This document shows, in pieces, positions 25,048-33,473 of a stretch of 38,345 nucleotides of DNA. Both the position numbers and the translations under genes were made by a program. A model generated the notes under the pieces. It had not been told where the DNA came from, made no database searches, and was given only the letters and a program-made list of their open reading frames with translations. Origin of the DNA: Yeosuana marina (lineage in GTDB: Bacteria > Bacteroidota > Bacteroidia > Flavobacteriales > Flavobacteriaceae). Numbering within the stretch: position 1 is the first letter of the stretch; every line of letters begins with the position of its first letter. The stretch covers positions 1-38,345 of the forward strand of contig NZ_JAAKGI010000012.1 of the NCBI RefSeq assembly GCF_011762485.1, read 5' to 3'.

Positions 25048-25989
25048 TTAATTTTCTTTTTGAGGCTCTAACACTTTTCCAAACAGTTTGTCTTTCCAGT
25101 TAGCCCACTTATATTTTTTTGATAAAATTAATAGAATTATTGGAAATACTATAACTAAAGGAACAAATATATCTGTAAAACCCGCAGCTTCTGGTTCTGA
25201 AATATCTTTAAAAATTGAATGTGTTTGAAATGCTGTCCAATCGGCTGTTACCAACAACGCAGTAAACAAATTATTAGCTGCATGAAATCCTAAGGAAAGC
25301 TCTAAACCTTCATCCATTAGCGTCATTATTCCAAGAAAGAAACCTGTTCCTATGTAATAAATTAACATAATATCTCCTAATTGATCAACTTCGGGATTAG
25401 CATAATGAAGCGAACCAAAGACCACTGAGGTAAGTATTAACGGAGCCCATTTATTCTTTAAAACAACTCCTATTCCCTGCATCAAATAACCTCTAAACAA
25501 ATATTCTTCGAAGCTTGTTTGCAATGGCACCATAATGATGGCAACAATACAAAGAATTAAAAATGGTATCCATTTAAAGTTAACCACATAATTTTCTGGA
25601 GTGTTATAATATTCAATTAAAACAAAACTACTTGATATAATTCCCCAAAGAAAAAAGATAAACCAAAAGCGATTCCAGTCAATTTTTTTTCTTGAAGTCG
25701 TTATTTGGATAAAAGATAGTTTATGTAAATATTTAGTAACTAAAAGTAAGCCAGCCAAACCTACCGCAAATGATAAAAGCATTAAAAACAGGTTCAAATT
25801 AGATTCTAATAGTGACATCATTTTTTGTTCGTTCATATTAAACAAACTGTCTCCATTAAAATATGCTTTTGCCATAACCGCAGCGGTAAAAGGAATTTGT
25901 CCTATTATAACAGCTAAAACTATTAATGATAAACCAATTAAATACCGCCACCATTCGTGAAGTCCTTTAAAAGCCTGAGAGATATACAT
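25048..25989 (-). CDS. CPBP family intramembrane glutamic endopeptidase
   Basis: 313 residues with about eight membrane helices. The CPBP (CAAX protease and bacteriocin-processing, Abi-like) motifs are visible: FEEYLFRGYLMQ (EExxxR, about 164-175), a FxxxH-type helix (SVVFGSLHYANPE, about 188-200) and GFHAANN (about 236-242). Such proteases cleave membrane peptides; no substrate is known here. It lies inside the men operon between menC and menE, a placement I recall as common in flavobacteria. A direct role in menaquinone synthesis is unproven. Confidence 0.9.
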   Translation of the reverse strand: MYISQAFKGLHEWWRYLIGLSLIVLAVIIGQIPFTAAVMAKAYFNGDSLFNMNEQKMMSLLESNLNLFLMLLSFAVGLAGLLLVTKYLHKLSFIQITTSRKKIDWNRFWFIFFLWGIISSSFVLIEYYNTPENYVVNFKWIPFLILCIVAIIMVPLQTSFEEYLFRGYLMQGIGVVLKNKWAPLILTSVVFGSLHYANPEVDQLGDIMLIYYIGTGFFLGIMTLMDEGLELSLGFHAANNLFTALLVTADWTAFQTHSIFKDISEPEAAGFTDIFVPLVIVFPIILLILSKKYKWANWKDKLFGKVLEPQKEN

Positions 25990-25992
25990 ATG

Positions 25993-27030
25993 CTATAAAT
26001 TAAAATTCCATTTCTTAGTTGTATTATAATTCAACGCTCCATTCTTAACTTCTAATGGAGAGTCTATATTATTTGTAAAAAGACCACCAGTTCCTAATCC
26101 CTGCGGTAACTTATTTTGTTTGGTGTAGGTGTATTGCGCTATGGCGTTTAAACCAATATTACTTTCTAAAGCACTGGTAATCCACCAACCAATGTTATTG
26201 CGCTCTGCACTAGTAATCCAGTCTTCACTCCCTTTAAAACCACCTATTAATGTAGGTTTTAAAATGATATAATGTGGATTAATAATTTTAAGCAACTCTG
26301 CTTTATCTTCTTTTGAAAAAACGCCTATTAATTCTTCATCTAAGGCAATAGACAAGGGTGTTTTTTCACAAAGTTGAGACATAGCTTCTACTTGGCCTTG
26401 TTTTATGGGTTGCTCGATTGAGTGTAAATCAAATTCTGATAATATTTTTAGTTTTTCAAGAGCTTCTGATGGCGAAAATGCACCATTTGCATCCACTCTT
26501 AATTCAATATCTTTAGATGAAAATTCTTTTCTAATAGATTTTAAAATATCTGTTTCAGCTTTAAAATTAATAGCTCCAATCTTCATTTTAATGCATGAAA
26601 AACCGGATTCTATTTTATCCTTTACTTGTTGACGCATAAAATCTTCACTTCCCATCCAAATAAGACCATTTATGGAAATAGATTTTGTTCCTGTTGTAAA
26701 TTCTGAAGGAAATAATTCAAATTGGTTTTTAGCTTCTAATGATTTTAAAGCCATTTCTAAACCAAATTGAATACTAGGAAATTCAGTTAACTCTTGTAAT
26801 AAAATGTCTAAATCTGAATTAATGTGATCACACAACCATTGTAATTTTTCTTCATAATCTAAACGATCATCAATAGATAACCCTTTAAACATACCACATT
26901 CGCCAATACCTTGCTGGTTATTTTCGCTAATTTTTATATACCAAGTTTCTTTAGTATGTAGTACCCCCCTTGAAGTACCACTAGGTTGTTTAAAATTTAA
27001 GACGTGCTTTTGGTAGGTTACTGTTTTCAC
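25993..27030 (-). CDS. menC: o-succinylbenzoate synthase
   Basis: 345 residues, enolase superfamily. The N-terminal capping domain is followed by the barrel with CIKMKIGAINF (catalytic Lys in KMK, about 145-151), RVDANGAFS (metal Asp), SIEQPI (metal Glu), ALDEELIG (metal Asp/Glu) and ILKPTLIGGF (second Lys). It dehydrates SHCHC to o-succinylbenzoate. The start is GTG at 27030 (no ATG nearby), typed MKTVTYQKH. It is separated from the MBL gene by 59 bases and from CPBP by 3 bases. Confidence 0.92.
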   Translation of the reverse strand: MKTVTYQKHVLNFKQPSGTSRGVLHTKETWYIKISENNQQGIGECGMFKGLSIDDRLDYEEKLQWLCDHINSDLDILLQELTEFPSIQFGLEMALKSLEAKNQFELFPSEFTTGTKSISINGLIWMGSEDFMRQQVKDKIESGFSCIKMKIGAINFKAETDILKSIRKEFSSKDIELRVDANGAFSPSEALEKLKILSEFDLHSIEQPIKQGQVEAMSQLCEKTPLSIALDEELIGVFSKEDKAELLKIINPHYIILKPTLIGGFKGSEDWITSAERNNIGWWITSALESNIGLNAIAQYTYTKQNKLPQGLGTGGLFTNNIDSPLEVKNGALNYNTTKKWNFNL

Positions 27031-27089
27031 AGGCCAAAAATACTTAAATAATTTTGGAATTTTAATATGATTCTAGACTAGAAATTAAT

Positions 27090-27767
27090 TTATAATTCAA
27101 TGCTTTCTCCAATTTCTAATAACATTAAGTCTTTGTTTTTCTCATAAAACTTACGTTTGGCTTCTTCATGATCTATTTCAATATATCCAAAGGTATCATA
27201 ATGAGACCCTAAGACTTTATCACACTCAACAAAATCACTAGCCAGAATAGCATCGTCAATACCCATTGTAAAATTATCGCCAATAGGTAAAATAGCTAAA
27301 TCTAATTTTGTTTGAAGCGGAATAAGCTTCATATCCATGGTTAAAGCAGTATCACCAGCGATGTATATGTTTTTATGTTCGCCCTCAATAACAAAGCCTC
27401 CTGGTTGACCTCCATAAGAACCATCAGGAAATGATGAGGAATGTATGGCATTCACATATTTTACATTTCCAAATTCAAAATCCCATTGACCACCATGATT
27501 CATAGGGTGTCCTTCTATTCCTAATTTTTCAAAATAGGATACGACCTCAAAATTTGAAACGATTACAGCATTTGTGCGTTTTGCAATAGCTTCTGCATCT
27601 AAAATATGATCTTGGTGAGCATGAGTTAATAGAATATAATCAGCTTTTAAAGTATCTATATTGATATGAGACGCGTTAGGATTTGCTGAAATAAAAGGAT
27701 CTACTAATATGTTTATATCGCCTACTTGAATACCTAAAGAGGCATGACCGTAAAATGAAATTTTCAT
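27090..27767 (-). CDS. Metallo-beta-lactamase fold metal-dependent hydrolase, UPF0173-like
   Basis: 225 residues. The MBL motif LLTHAHQDHILD (HxHxDH, about 47-58) and further ligands (MNHGGQW, IAGDTALTMDM, LGSHYDTF) define a dinuclear zinc site. The pattern resembles the UPF0173 group of broad hydrolases. It is embedded in the men operon between menA and menC. It could be an RNase Z/ribonuclease-unrelated hydrolase or a thioesterase; a MenH-like or DHNA-CoA thioesterase role is only conceivable by position. Substrate unknown. Confidence 0.88.
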   Translation of the reverse strand: MKISFYGHASLGIQVGDINILVDPFISANPNASHINIDTLKADYILLTHAHQDHILDAEAIAKRTNAVIVSNFEVVSYFEKLGIEGHPMNHGGQWDFEFGNVKYVNAIHSSSFPDGSYGGQPGGFVIEGEHKNIYIAGDTALTMDMKLIPLQTKLDLAILPIGDNFTMGIDDAILASDFVECDKVLGSHYDTFGYIEIDHEEAKRKFYEKNKDLMLLEIGESIEL

Positions 27768-27809
27768 GGGTATAAGATTAAATAATTAATTAAGAAAAAT
27801 ACAAAATTT

Positions 27810-28712
27810 CTATAACAAATGACCTATTCCCATGAGAATAGCTAGAAGAAATGTGGTAAGTGCCAATTTTTTTAATTCTGGATCAAGTAATCTTAGTTCG
27901 GTCGTCTTTTTAACTTTTATAAGGTGAATAATTAATGGAATATAGGTAACCATAAAAATTAAATTATAGGGAGAAGTGTAATATAAGATTCCGAATATTG
28001 CTGACAATAAAATTGCTGAACCAACCAAAAAAAAGTGATACACTTTCATGTATGTTTTTCCCAGCTTAACAGCTAAGGTCATTTTTTGTGATTTTTTATC
28101 AGATTCAACATCTCGCATGTTATTGAGGTTTAACACCGCTGTACTTAGAAGTCCAATAGTACAAGCCGGTAAAAAAACAACATGGTCTATTTGTTTTGAA
28201 TATAAAACGTAACACCCGATAACACTTACGATTCCAAAAAAAACAAAAACAAACAAATCTCCTAAACCTCTATAACCATAGGCATTTTTGCCAACAGTAT
28301 ACCTCATAGCTGCAACAATACTAACAACACCAAGAATAAAAAATGTAAGTGTTAGAAAAAAATGATACACATTAAAGGCACAGAAAATAAGAGTTAAAGA
28401 TAAAATTATAGAAATCAAAACACTTATTTTAATGGCATTGAACATACTTTCTGGAGTTATTTTACCACTTTGTATTGCTCGTTCCGGACCTATTCTATTT
28501 GAATTATCTGTACCCTTAACACCATCACCATAATCATTGGCTAGATTAGATAATATTTGAAAACTTAAGGTTGTTAAAATAGCAAGAATAAAAATATCCC
28601 ATTTAAAAAATCCATTATATTCTGCTAAACAAGACGCTAAAATAATTCCAGATACAGATAAAGGCAACGTCCTTAATCGCATAGCTGAAATCCAAAGAGA
28701 CACATTTTTCAT
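27810..28712 (-). CDS. menA: 1,4-dihydroxy-2-naphthoate polyprenyltransferase
   Basis: 300 residues with about nine membrane helices, UbiA superfamily. The first Asp-rich motif is NLANDYGDGVKGTDN (NDxxDG, about 57-71) and the second NNMRDVESDKKSQKMTLAVKLGK (about 196-218); both bind Mg-prenyl diphosphate. It attaches the isoprenoid tail to DHNA in the membrane. The ATG directly follows the menB stop with no spacer, so the two are tightly coupled. Confidence 0.94.
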   Translation of the reverse strand: MKNVSLWISAMRLRTLPLSVSGIILASCLAEYNGFFKWDIFILAILTTLSFQILSNLANDYGDGVKGTDNSNRIGPERAIQSGKITPESMFNAIKISVLISIILSLTLIFCAFNVYHFFLTLTFFILGVVSIVAAMRYTVGKNAYGYRGLGDLFVFVFFGIVSVIGCYVLYSKQIDHVVFLPACTIGLLSTAVLNLNNMRDVESDKKSQKMTLAVKLGKTYMKVYHFFLVGSAILLSAIFGILYYTSPYNLIFMVTYIPLIIHLIKVKKTTELRLLDPELKKLALTTFLLAILMGIGHLL

Positions 28713-29552
28713 TTAAGGAATCCATTTTTTATCAAAATTAGGCTTACGCTTTTCTAGAAAAGCATTTCTACCTTCTTTTGCTTCATCTGTCATATAAGCT
28801 AAACGCGTCGCTTCACCGGCAAAAACTTGTTGCCCAACCATGCCGTCATCAGTCAAATTCATAGCGAATTTCAGCATTTTAATTGAGGTAGGTGATTTTG
28901 CTAATATTTCTTGCGCCCATTCAAAAGCAGTCGATTCTAAATCTTCATGAGGAACAACTTTATTAACCATTCCCATTTCAAAAGCTTCTTGTGCAGAATA
29001 ATTTCTTCCTAAGAAAAAGATCTCTCTGGCTTTTTTTTGTCCAACCATTTTTGCTAAATAGGCCGATCCATATCCACCATCAAAACTGGTAACATCGGCA
29101 TCAGTTTGCTTAAAAATAGCATGCTCTTTACTTGCCAATGTTAAATCGCAAATAACATGCAAACTATGTCCGCCACCAACTGCCCAGCCTGGTACAACGG
29201 CAATAACTACTTTAGGCATAAACCTAATTAATCTCTGAACTTCAAGAATATTTAAACGATGATAGCCATCTTCGCCTACGTAGCCTTGATGCCCTCTTGC
29301 CTTTTGGTCGCCTCCACTACAAAATGAATAAACTCCATCTTTAGTTGAAGGTCCTTCTGCAGATAATAATACAACGCCTATATTAACATCTTCATTGGCA
29401 TCATAAAAGGCATCGTATAATTCACTTGTTGTTTTAGGTCTAAACGCATTTCTAACATTTGGTCTATTAAAGGCTATTCTGGCAACACCGTTACATTTTT
29501 TATAGGTGATATCCTCATAGTCTTTCGCCGTTACCCAATCAATTGAACTCAT
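28713..29552 (-). CDS. menB: 1,4-dihydroxy-2-naphthoyl-CoA synthase
   Basis: 279 residues, crotonase superfamily. FNRPNVRNAFRPKTTSEL, FCSGGDQKARGHQGYV (about 77-92), VPGWAVGGGHSLHVICDLTLAS (oxyanion hole) and SFDGGYGSAYLAKMVGQKKAREIFFLGR are diagnostic of MenB. It cyclises o-succinylbenzoyl-CoA. It is the first gene of the men operon in this window. menD and menF, which often precede it, are not here; the next gene is divergent. Confidence 0.96.
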   Translation of the reverse strand: MSSIDWVTAKDYEDITYKKCNGVARIAFNRPNVRNAFRPKTTSELYDAFYDANEDVNIGVVLLSAEGPSTKDGVYSFCSGGDQKARGHQGYVGEDGYHRLNILEVQRLIRFMPKVVIAVVPGWAVGGGHSLHVICDLTLASKEHAIFKQTDADVTSFDGGYGSAYLAKMVGQKKAREIFFLGRNYSAQEAFEMGMVNKVVPHEDLESTAFEWAQEILAKSPTSIKMLKFAMNLTDDGMVGQQVFAGEATRLAYMTDEAKEGRNAFLEKRKPNFDKKWIP

Positions 29553-29596
29553 TATTTTTAAAATTTAGTGTAAAAATAAGTGATTTATATTTGATA

Positions 29597-29604
29597 CAAA
29601 ATTA
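29597..29604 (-). promoter_or_regulatory. -7 promoter element TAATTTTG for the men operon
   Basis: Full match to TAnnTTTG on the minus strand, giving a leader of about 38 bases to the menB ATG at 29552. No -33 TTG at the right distance. Confidence 0.4.
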
Positions 29605-29699
29605 AAGTTTTAGCAGATATTAAAACAGTCTTGATTCTTAACAATTGTTAAAATTTATAATAATTTCTGAAAAACGTTTACACTAAATTCTATTTAAAT

Positions 29700-29707
29700 T
29701 AAATTTG
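29700..29707 (+). promoter_or_regulatory. -7 promoter element TAAATTTG for the C1 peptidase gene
   Basis: Full match to TAnnTTTG. Transcription would begin near 29714, after the TTG at 29712 and about 20 bases before the ATG at 29733. It therefore supports the ATG as the true start. Confidence 0.5.
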
Positions 29708-29732
29708 TCTTTTGACTTCAATTTTCCCAAAT

Positions 29733-30902
29733 ATGAAACATTATTTATTAGTATGTTTATTTTTTATTTCAGCATTTTTTTCTCAGGCTCAAGAAACAAC
29801 TATACAAAAAACATCTATTCCTGCAGAACAACATTATAAATTCACTCCTGTTATTGATTTAGAAACCTCTTCAGTAAAAAACCAAGGAAATACAGGTACT
29901 TGCTGGAGTTTTTCTACGTCTTCGTTTGCAGAATCAGAAATTTATAAAAACACTCAACAAGATATTGATATTTCTGAAATGTTCACTGTTAGAAAAACAT
30001 ATGAAGATAAGGCTTGGGATTACGTAATGAGACAAGGAAAAACACAGTTTAGCCAAGGTGGTCTAGCTCATGACGTTATTAATTCTATCAAAAAAAATGG
30101 ATTAGTTCCAGAAAGTGCTTTTAGCGGTGTGTTAGGAGTTGATAAAAAATACAACCATTCAAAAATAGTGCCTGCTTTAAAAGAAGTATTAGATGCCTAC
30201 ATAAAAAATGGAAAGGATTCAAAATACCCTAATTGGAAGCAATCTGTTGATTCTATTTTAGATATTTATATAGGAAAAGCACCAGAAAACTTCATGTATA
30301 ACGGTGTTGATTATACTCCTAAATCATTTTTAGCGATGACCAAGTTTAATCCTAATAACTATATCACGTTAACATCATTTACGCAAGAGCCTTTTTATTC
30401 AACCTTTATTTTAAATATTCCTGATAATTTTTCAAACGGTTCCTTTTACAATTTGCCGCTCGATGAATTAATTGAGGTTACTGATAACGCCATTCATAAA
30501 GGCTACACGATAGCATTAGATATTGATGTTTCTGAAAAAACATTTTCTCAAAAATACGGATTAGCTGTCCTTCCACAAAAAATTGAAGATAATGAAAAAG
30601 CAATGACCTACATTGTAAAAGAGAATAACGTAACTCAACAATACAGGCAAGAAGAATTTGAAAACTTCAACACAACCGATGATCATTTAATGCAAATAGT
30701 TGGATTGGTTAAAGACCAAAATGGCACACAATACTATAAAGTTAAAAACTCTTGGGGTACAACTGGCGATAGAATTGGGAATGGAGGGTTTATTTACATG
30801 AGTAAAGCTTATTTTAAACTTAAAGCTATTTCCGTTTTAGTTAATAAAAATAGTTTACCAAAAAACTTATCTGAAATATTAGAAAAACCATCTAAAAGTT
30901 AA
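29733..30902 (+). CDS. Secreted C1 family (papain-like) cysteine peptidase, bleomycin hydrolase-like
   Basis: 389 residues from the ATG at 29733. An upstream TTG at 29712 would add seven residues ahead of a perfect signal peptide, so I reject it. Signal peptide about 1-20 (MKHYLLVCLFFISAFFSQAQ). Catalytic site: Gln51 and Cys57 in NQGNTGTCWSFSTSS, His318 in DDHLMQIVG and Asn339 in KNSWG. The long middle (about 130-310) resembles the helical insert of aminopeptidase C/bleomycin hydrolase. That family is usually cytoplasmic; here a signal peptide sends it to the periplasm or outside. No T9SS sorting domain is present. Ended by a strong palindromic terminator. Confidence 0.88.
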   Translation: MKHYLLVCLFFISAFFSQAQETTIQKTSIPAEQHYKFTPVIDLETSSVKNQGNTGTCWSFSTSSFAESEIYKNTQQDIDISEMFTVRKTYEDKAWDYVMRQGKTQFSQGGLAHDVINSIKKNGLVPESAFSGVLGVDKKYNHSKIVPALKEVLDAYIKNGKDSKYPNWKQSVDSILDIYIGKAPENFMYNGVDYTPKSFLAMTKFNPNNYITLTSFTQEPFYSTFILNIPDNFSNGSFYNLPLDELIEVTDNAIHKGYTIALDIDVSEKTFSQKYGLAVLPQKIEDNEKAMTYIVKENNVTQQYRQEEFENFNTTDDHLMQIVGLVKDQNGTQYYKVKNSWGTTGDRIGNGGFIYMSKAYFKLKAISVLVNKNSLPKNLSEILEKPSKS

Positions 30903-30922
30903 TTTAATACTTCTTCAGTTTT

Positions 30923-30950
30923 AAAAAATACGCACTAGTGCGTATTTTTT
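30923..30950. terminator. Terminator of the C1 peptidase gene, perfect 28-bp palindrome
   Basis: 30923-30950 is a perfect palindrome with core TACGCACTAGTGCGTA flanked by A6 and T6, 20 bases after the stop. The run of T fits a plus-strand intrinsic terminator; the symmetry makes it bidirectional. Confidence 0.9.
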
Positions 30951-31086
30951 ATTTGTTAACAATAAATTAAATTTATCATAATAAAAAAATAGCTGTTATA
31001 AATTTAATTTTTATTAATTTTGCAAGGTTATTTTTATGATAATGTTTTTTTACCGCAAAAAAGCGCATTTTATCGATAATTTAATA

Positions 31087-31094
31087 TATATTTG
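31087..31094 (+). promoter_or_regulatory. -7 promoter element TATATTTG for the small membrane protein gene
   Basis: Full match to TAnnTTTG. A start near 31101 would leave a leader of about 17 bases to the ATG at 31118. Confidence 0.5.
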
Positions 31095-31117
31095 CAAAAC
31101 AACAAACCCCTCTATCT

Positions 31118-31288
31118 ATGATTTATACTATTACTATTTTAATTTCTACACTAGTGATAATTAATTTTTTACTATTGAAGTTGAGTTGTAATAAGACAAC
31201 TAAAAAGATTAGTAAAAAGCCTATTATTCTTTCTGAAAGAACTACCAATGTATCGGCTTCTGAAGAGCTTGCTCCAACAGGAAGTTAG
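31118..31288 (+). CDS. Small single-pass membrane protein, unknown function
   Basis: 56 residues, so easily missed. It begins MIYTITILISTLVIINFLLL, one hydrophobic helix (2-20). KLSCNKTTKKISKKP follows, a basic region giving an inside orientation with a Cys at the membrane edge. The polar tail ends LAPTGS. A -7 box lies 24 bases upstream, and the rest of the 339-base gap after the C1 peptidase is non-coding. Its last 47 bases overlap the 3' end of the converging ung gene. I recall similar short proteins near ung in flavobacteria but cannot verify this. The LAPTGS tail resembles a sortase signal only by chance: the protein has no helix after it. Confidence 0.65.
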   Translation: MIYTITILISTLVIINFLLLKLSCNKTTKKISKKPIILSERTTNVSASEELAPTGS

Positions 31289-31907
31289 TTTTACTAAAAT
31301 GTTTATTACCAAACCAAAAACCTCTGTTAGCGCTTAATGGGGAAGGATGACCACTTTTAAGTACAATATGCTTATTAATGTCTATTAATTTTATTTTATT
31401 TTTCGCATAGCCACCCCATAACATAAATATAACACGCTCTTTATTATCACTTATTGTTTTGATAACTGCGTCTGTAAATAGTTCCCAGCCCCTTTTTTGA
31501 TGACTTCCAGCCTGATGTGCTCTCACCGTTAAGGTTGCGTTTAACAATAAAACACCTTGATTTGCCCATCTAACTAAATTACCACTTTTGGGATATGGAA
31601 TACCCAAGTCTTGTTCTATTTCTTTAAATATATTAATTAAAGACGGTGGATGCTTAACCCCATCATTTACAGAAAAACAAAGCCCATGAGCCTGACCAAC
31701 ATCATGGTAAGGGTCTTGACCGATAATGACAACTTTAACATCATCAAAATGACAATGCTCAAAAGCATTAAAAATTTGATTTCCAGGCGGGAAACATTGA
31801 TGTTTTAAATACTCTCCTTTAACGAAATTTGTCAAATCCTTAAAATAAGGCTTCTCAAACTCATTTTTTAAATGGAGTTTCCAACTATCATGTATTTTTA
31901 CATTCAT
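31242..31907 (-). CDS. ung: Uracil-DNA glycosylase
   Basis: 221 residues, family 1 UDG, complete. The water-activating loop GQDPYHDVGQAHGLCFSV (about 64-81), the uracil-binding NIFKEIEQDLG, GVLLLNATLTV (about 119-129) and the leucine-loop HPSPLSANRGFW (about 187-198) are all present. It removes uracil from DNA in base-excision repair. Divergent from the YfcC gene (64-base gap); its 3' end overlaps the plus-strand small membrane protein gene. Confidence 0.97.
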   Translation of the reverse strand: MNVKIHDSWKLHLKNEFEKPYFKDLTNFVKGEYLKHQCFPPGNQIFNAFEHCHFDDVKVVIIGQDPYHDVGQAHGLCFSVNDGVKHPPSLINIFKEIEQDLGIPYPKSGNLVRWANQGVLLLNATLTVRAHQAGSHQKRGWELFTDAVIKTISDNKERVIFMLWGGYAKNKIKLIDINKHIVLKSGHPSPLSANRGFWFGNKHFSKTNFLLEQALQKPIHW

Positions 31908-31971
31908 ATACCTCAGTAAAAAAATTAATCTAAAATAATACTATCTTTATTCTTTCAAAATATAAAAGCCA

Positions 31972-33465
31972 TTGAAAAAACGTAAATTTCCAACCGCCCA
32001 AACCATTTTACTTATCATAGCTGCAATGGTCGCATTACTTACTTGGATAGTTCCTGCAGGAAAATATGATACACTTTCATACAATGCAACTGAAAACACA
32101 TTTATCATACATGGTTCAGAAAAAGAAACATCCTTAAAAGCAACACAAGAAACATTAAATAATTTAGATGTTAAAATTCCATTAGAAAAATTCACTAGTG
32201 GTGATATTTGGAAACCAATAAACATTCCAAATACTTACAAAAAACTAAAAGCCCAACCTCAAGGAATTTTAGATTTTATAAAATCGCCTATAAAAGGTAT
32301 CGTTGAAGCTGCCGATATTATTTTTCTTGTTTTAATTATTGGGGGTTTAATAGGAATCATGAATCTTACGGGTGCCTTTGATGCTGGAATTTCATGGATG
32401 GCAAATGCATTAAAAGGTCGAGAATTTATTTTAATAATAGTTGTTACTTTTTTAATATCGTTAGGAGGAACAACCTTTGGATTGGCTGAAGAGACCATAG
32501 CCTTCTACCCTATTTTAATTCCTGTTTTTCTTGCTGCAAAATATGATGCTATGGTTGCTTTGGCTTCTATATATCTTGGTTCGTCTATTGGTACTATGTT
32601 TTCTACCATAAATCCTTTTAGCGTTATTATTGCATCTGATGCGGCTGGTTTAAATTGGACTACAGGGTTTACTGTCAGGTTGATAATGTACGTGATTGGA
32701 ACACTTATTTGTATTCTTTACATATTATTTTACGCTAAACGCGTTAAAAAAGATCCTTCAAAATCTGTCATTTACAGTCAAAAAGAAGAAATAGAACAAT
32801 TATTTGGCAACACTACTAATTCAACTATCAAATTAACTACTCGGTTACGATTAATAATTATTATTTTTTCTTTGTGTTTTGTTGTTATGGTGTATGGTGT
32901 TTCTATGCTAAAATGGTGGTTTATTGAAATGACTTCTGTGTTTTTAGTGGGAGCTATTTTAATTGGTATCATTGCAAACATTAAAGAATCTGTTTTTGTT
33001 GATACTTTTGTTAAAGGTGCTAGTGATTTATTAGGTGTTGCTCTTATTGTTGGTATTGCTCGGGGTATAACCGTTTTAATGAATGATGGTTTAATAAGTG
33101 ATACCATGTTATACTATGCCAGCAACATGACCAACGGTATGAACAAAGGTTTGTTTATTAATGCTATGCTCTATATTTATGGCGGATTGTCGTTTTTCAT
33201 TCCCTCTTCTTCTGGAATGGCTGTACTTACTATGCCTATTATGTCTCCTTTGGCAGACGGCGTTGGAATTGGCCGAGAAGCTGTCGTAAATGCTTATCAA
33301 TTTGGTATGGGCTTGTTTGCCTTTATCAATCCTACCGGGTTAATTTTAGCATCATTGGCCATTGTAAAAGTGGGTTATGATAAGTGGTTGAAATTTGTAA
33401 TGCCTTTGGTACTCATACTCATTGTATTCACTATGATTGCATTAACTATTTCTGTTTATATTTAG
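31972..33465 (+). CDS. YfcC family transporter (DcuC/AbgT-like)
   Basis: 497 residues with about 12 membrane helices. The N-terminus KKRKFPTAQTILLIIAAMVALLTWIVPAGKYDT is typical of the YfcC/arginine-ornithine-antiporter-like group of the DcuC fold. GLAEETIAFYPILIPVFLA (about 167-185) and the C-terminal SGMAVLTMPIMSPLAD (about 413-428) match. Likely an inner-membrane ion-coupled antiporter of amino acids or dicarboxylates; the substrate is not readable. The start is TTG at 31972; an in-frame TAA lies three codons upstream and no ATG precedes the membrane part, so TTG is the best choice. The DUF418 gene begins 8 bases after the stop, suggesting co-transcription. Confidence 0.88.
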   Translation: MKKRKFPTAQTILLIIAAMVALLTWIVPAGKYDTLSYNATENTFIIHGSEKETSLKATQETLNNLDVKIPLEKFTSGDIWKPINIPNTYKKLKAQPQGILDFIKSPIKGIVEAADIIFLVLIIGGLIGIMNLTGAFDAGISWMANALKGREFILIIVVTFLISLGGTTFGLAEETIAFYPILIPVFLAAKYDAMVALASIYLGSSIGTMFSTINPFSVIIASDAAGLNWTTGFTVRLIMYVIGTLICILYILFYAKRVKKDPSKSVIYSQKEEIEQLFGNTTNSTIKLTTRLRLIIIIFSLCFVVMVYGVSMLKWWFIEMTSVFLVGAILIGIIANIKESVFVDTFVKGASDLLGVALIVGIARGITVLMNDGLISDTMLYYASNMTNGMNKGLFINAMLYIYGGLSFFIPSSSGMAVLTMPIMSPLADGVGIGREAVVNAYQFGMGLFAFINPTGLILASLAIVKVGYDKWLKFVMPLVLILIVFTMIALTISVYI

Positions 33466-33473
33466 TTGGGTTT

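Noticed and set aside
27035..27042. TATTTTTG -7-like box for menC
   Set aside because: It would put the transcript start on the GTG itself and lies within an operon; probably chance in AT-rich DNA.
29712..29732. TTG start for the C1 peptidase
   Set aside because: It would add seven residues in front of a complete signal peptide and lies before the predicted transcript start.
31271..31288. LAPTGS tail of the small membrane protein as a sortase (LPxTG-like) signal
   Set aside because: No hydrophobic helix or basic tail follows it, Bacteroidota lack the matching cell-wall system, and the first residues do not fit LPxTG.
33384..33473. Longer start for the DUF418 protein
   Set aside because: It overlaps the YfcC gene and adds 30 cysteine- and histidine-rich residues unlike a membrane protein start; the ATG at 33474 begins the recognisable domain lead.
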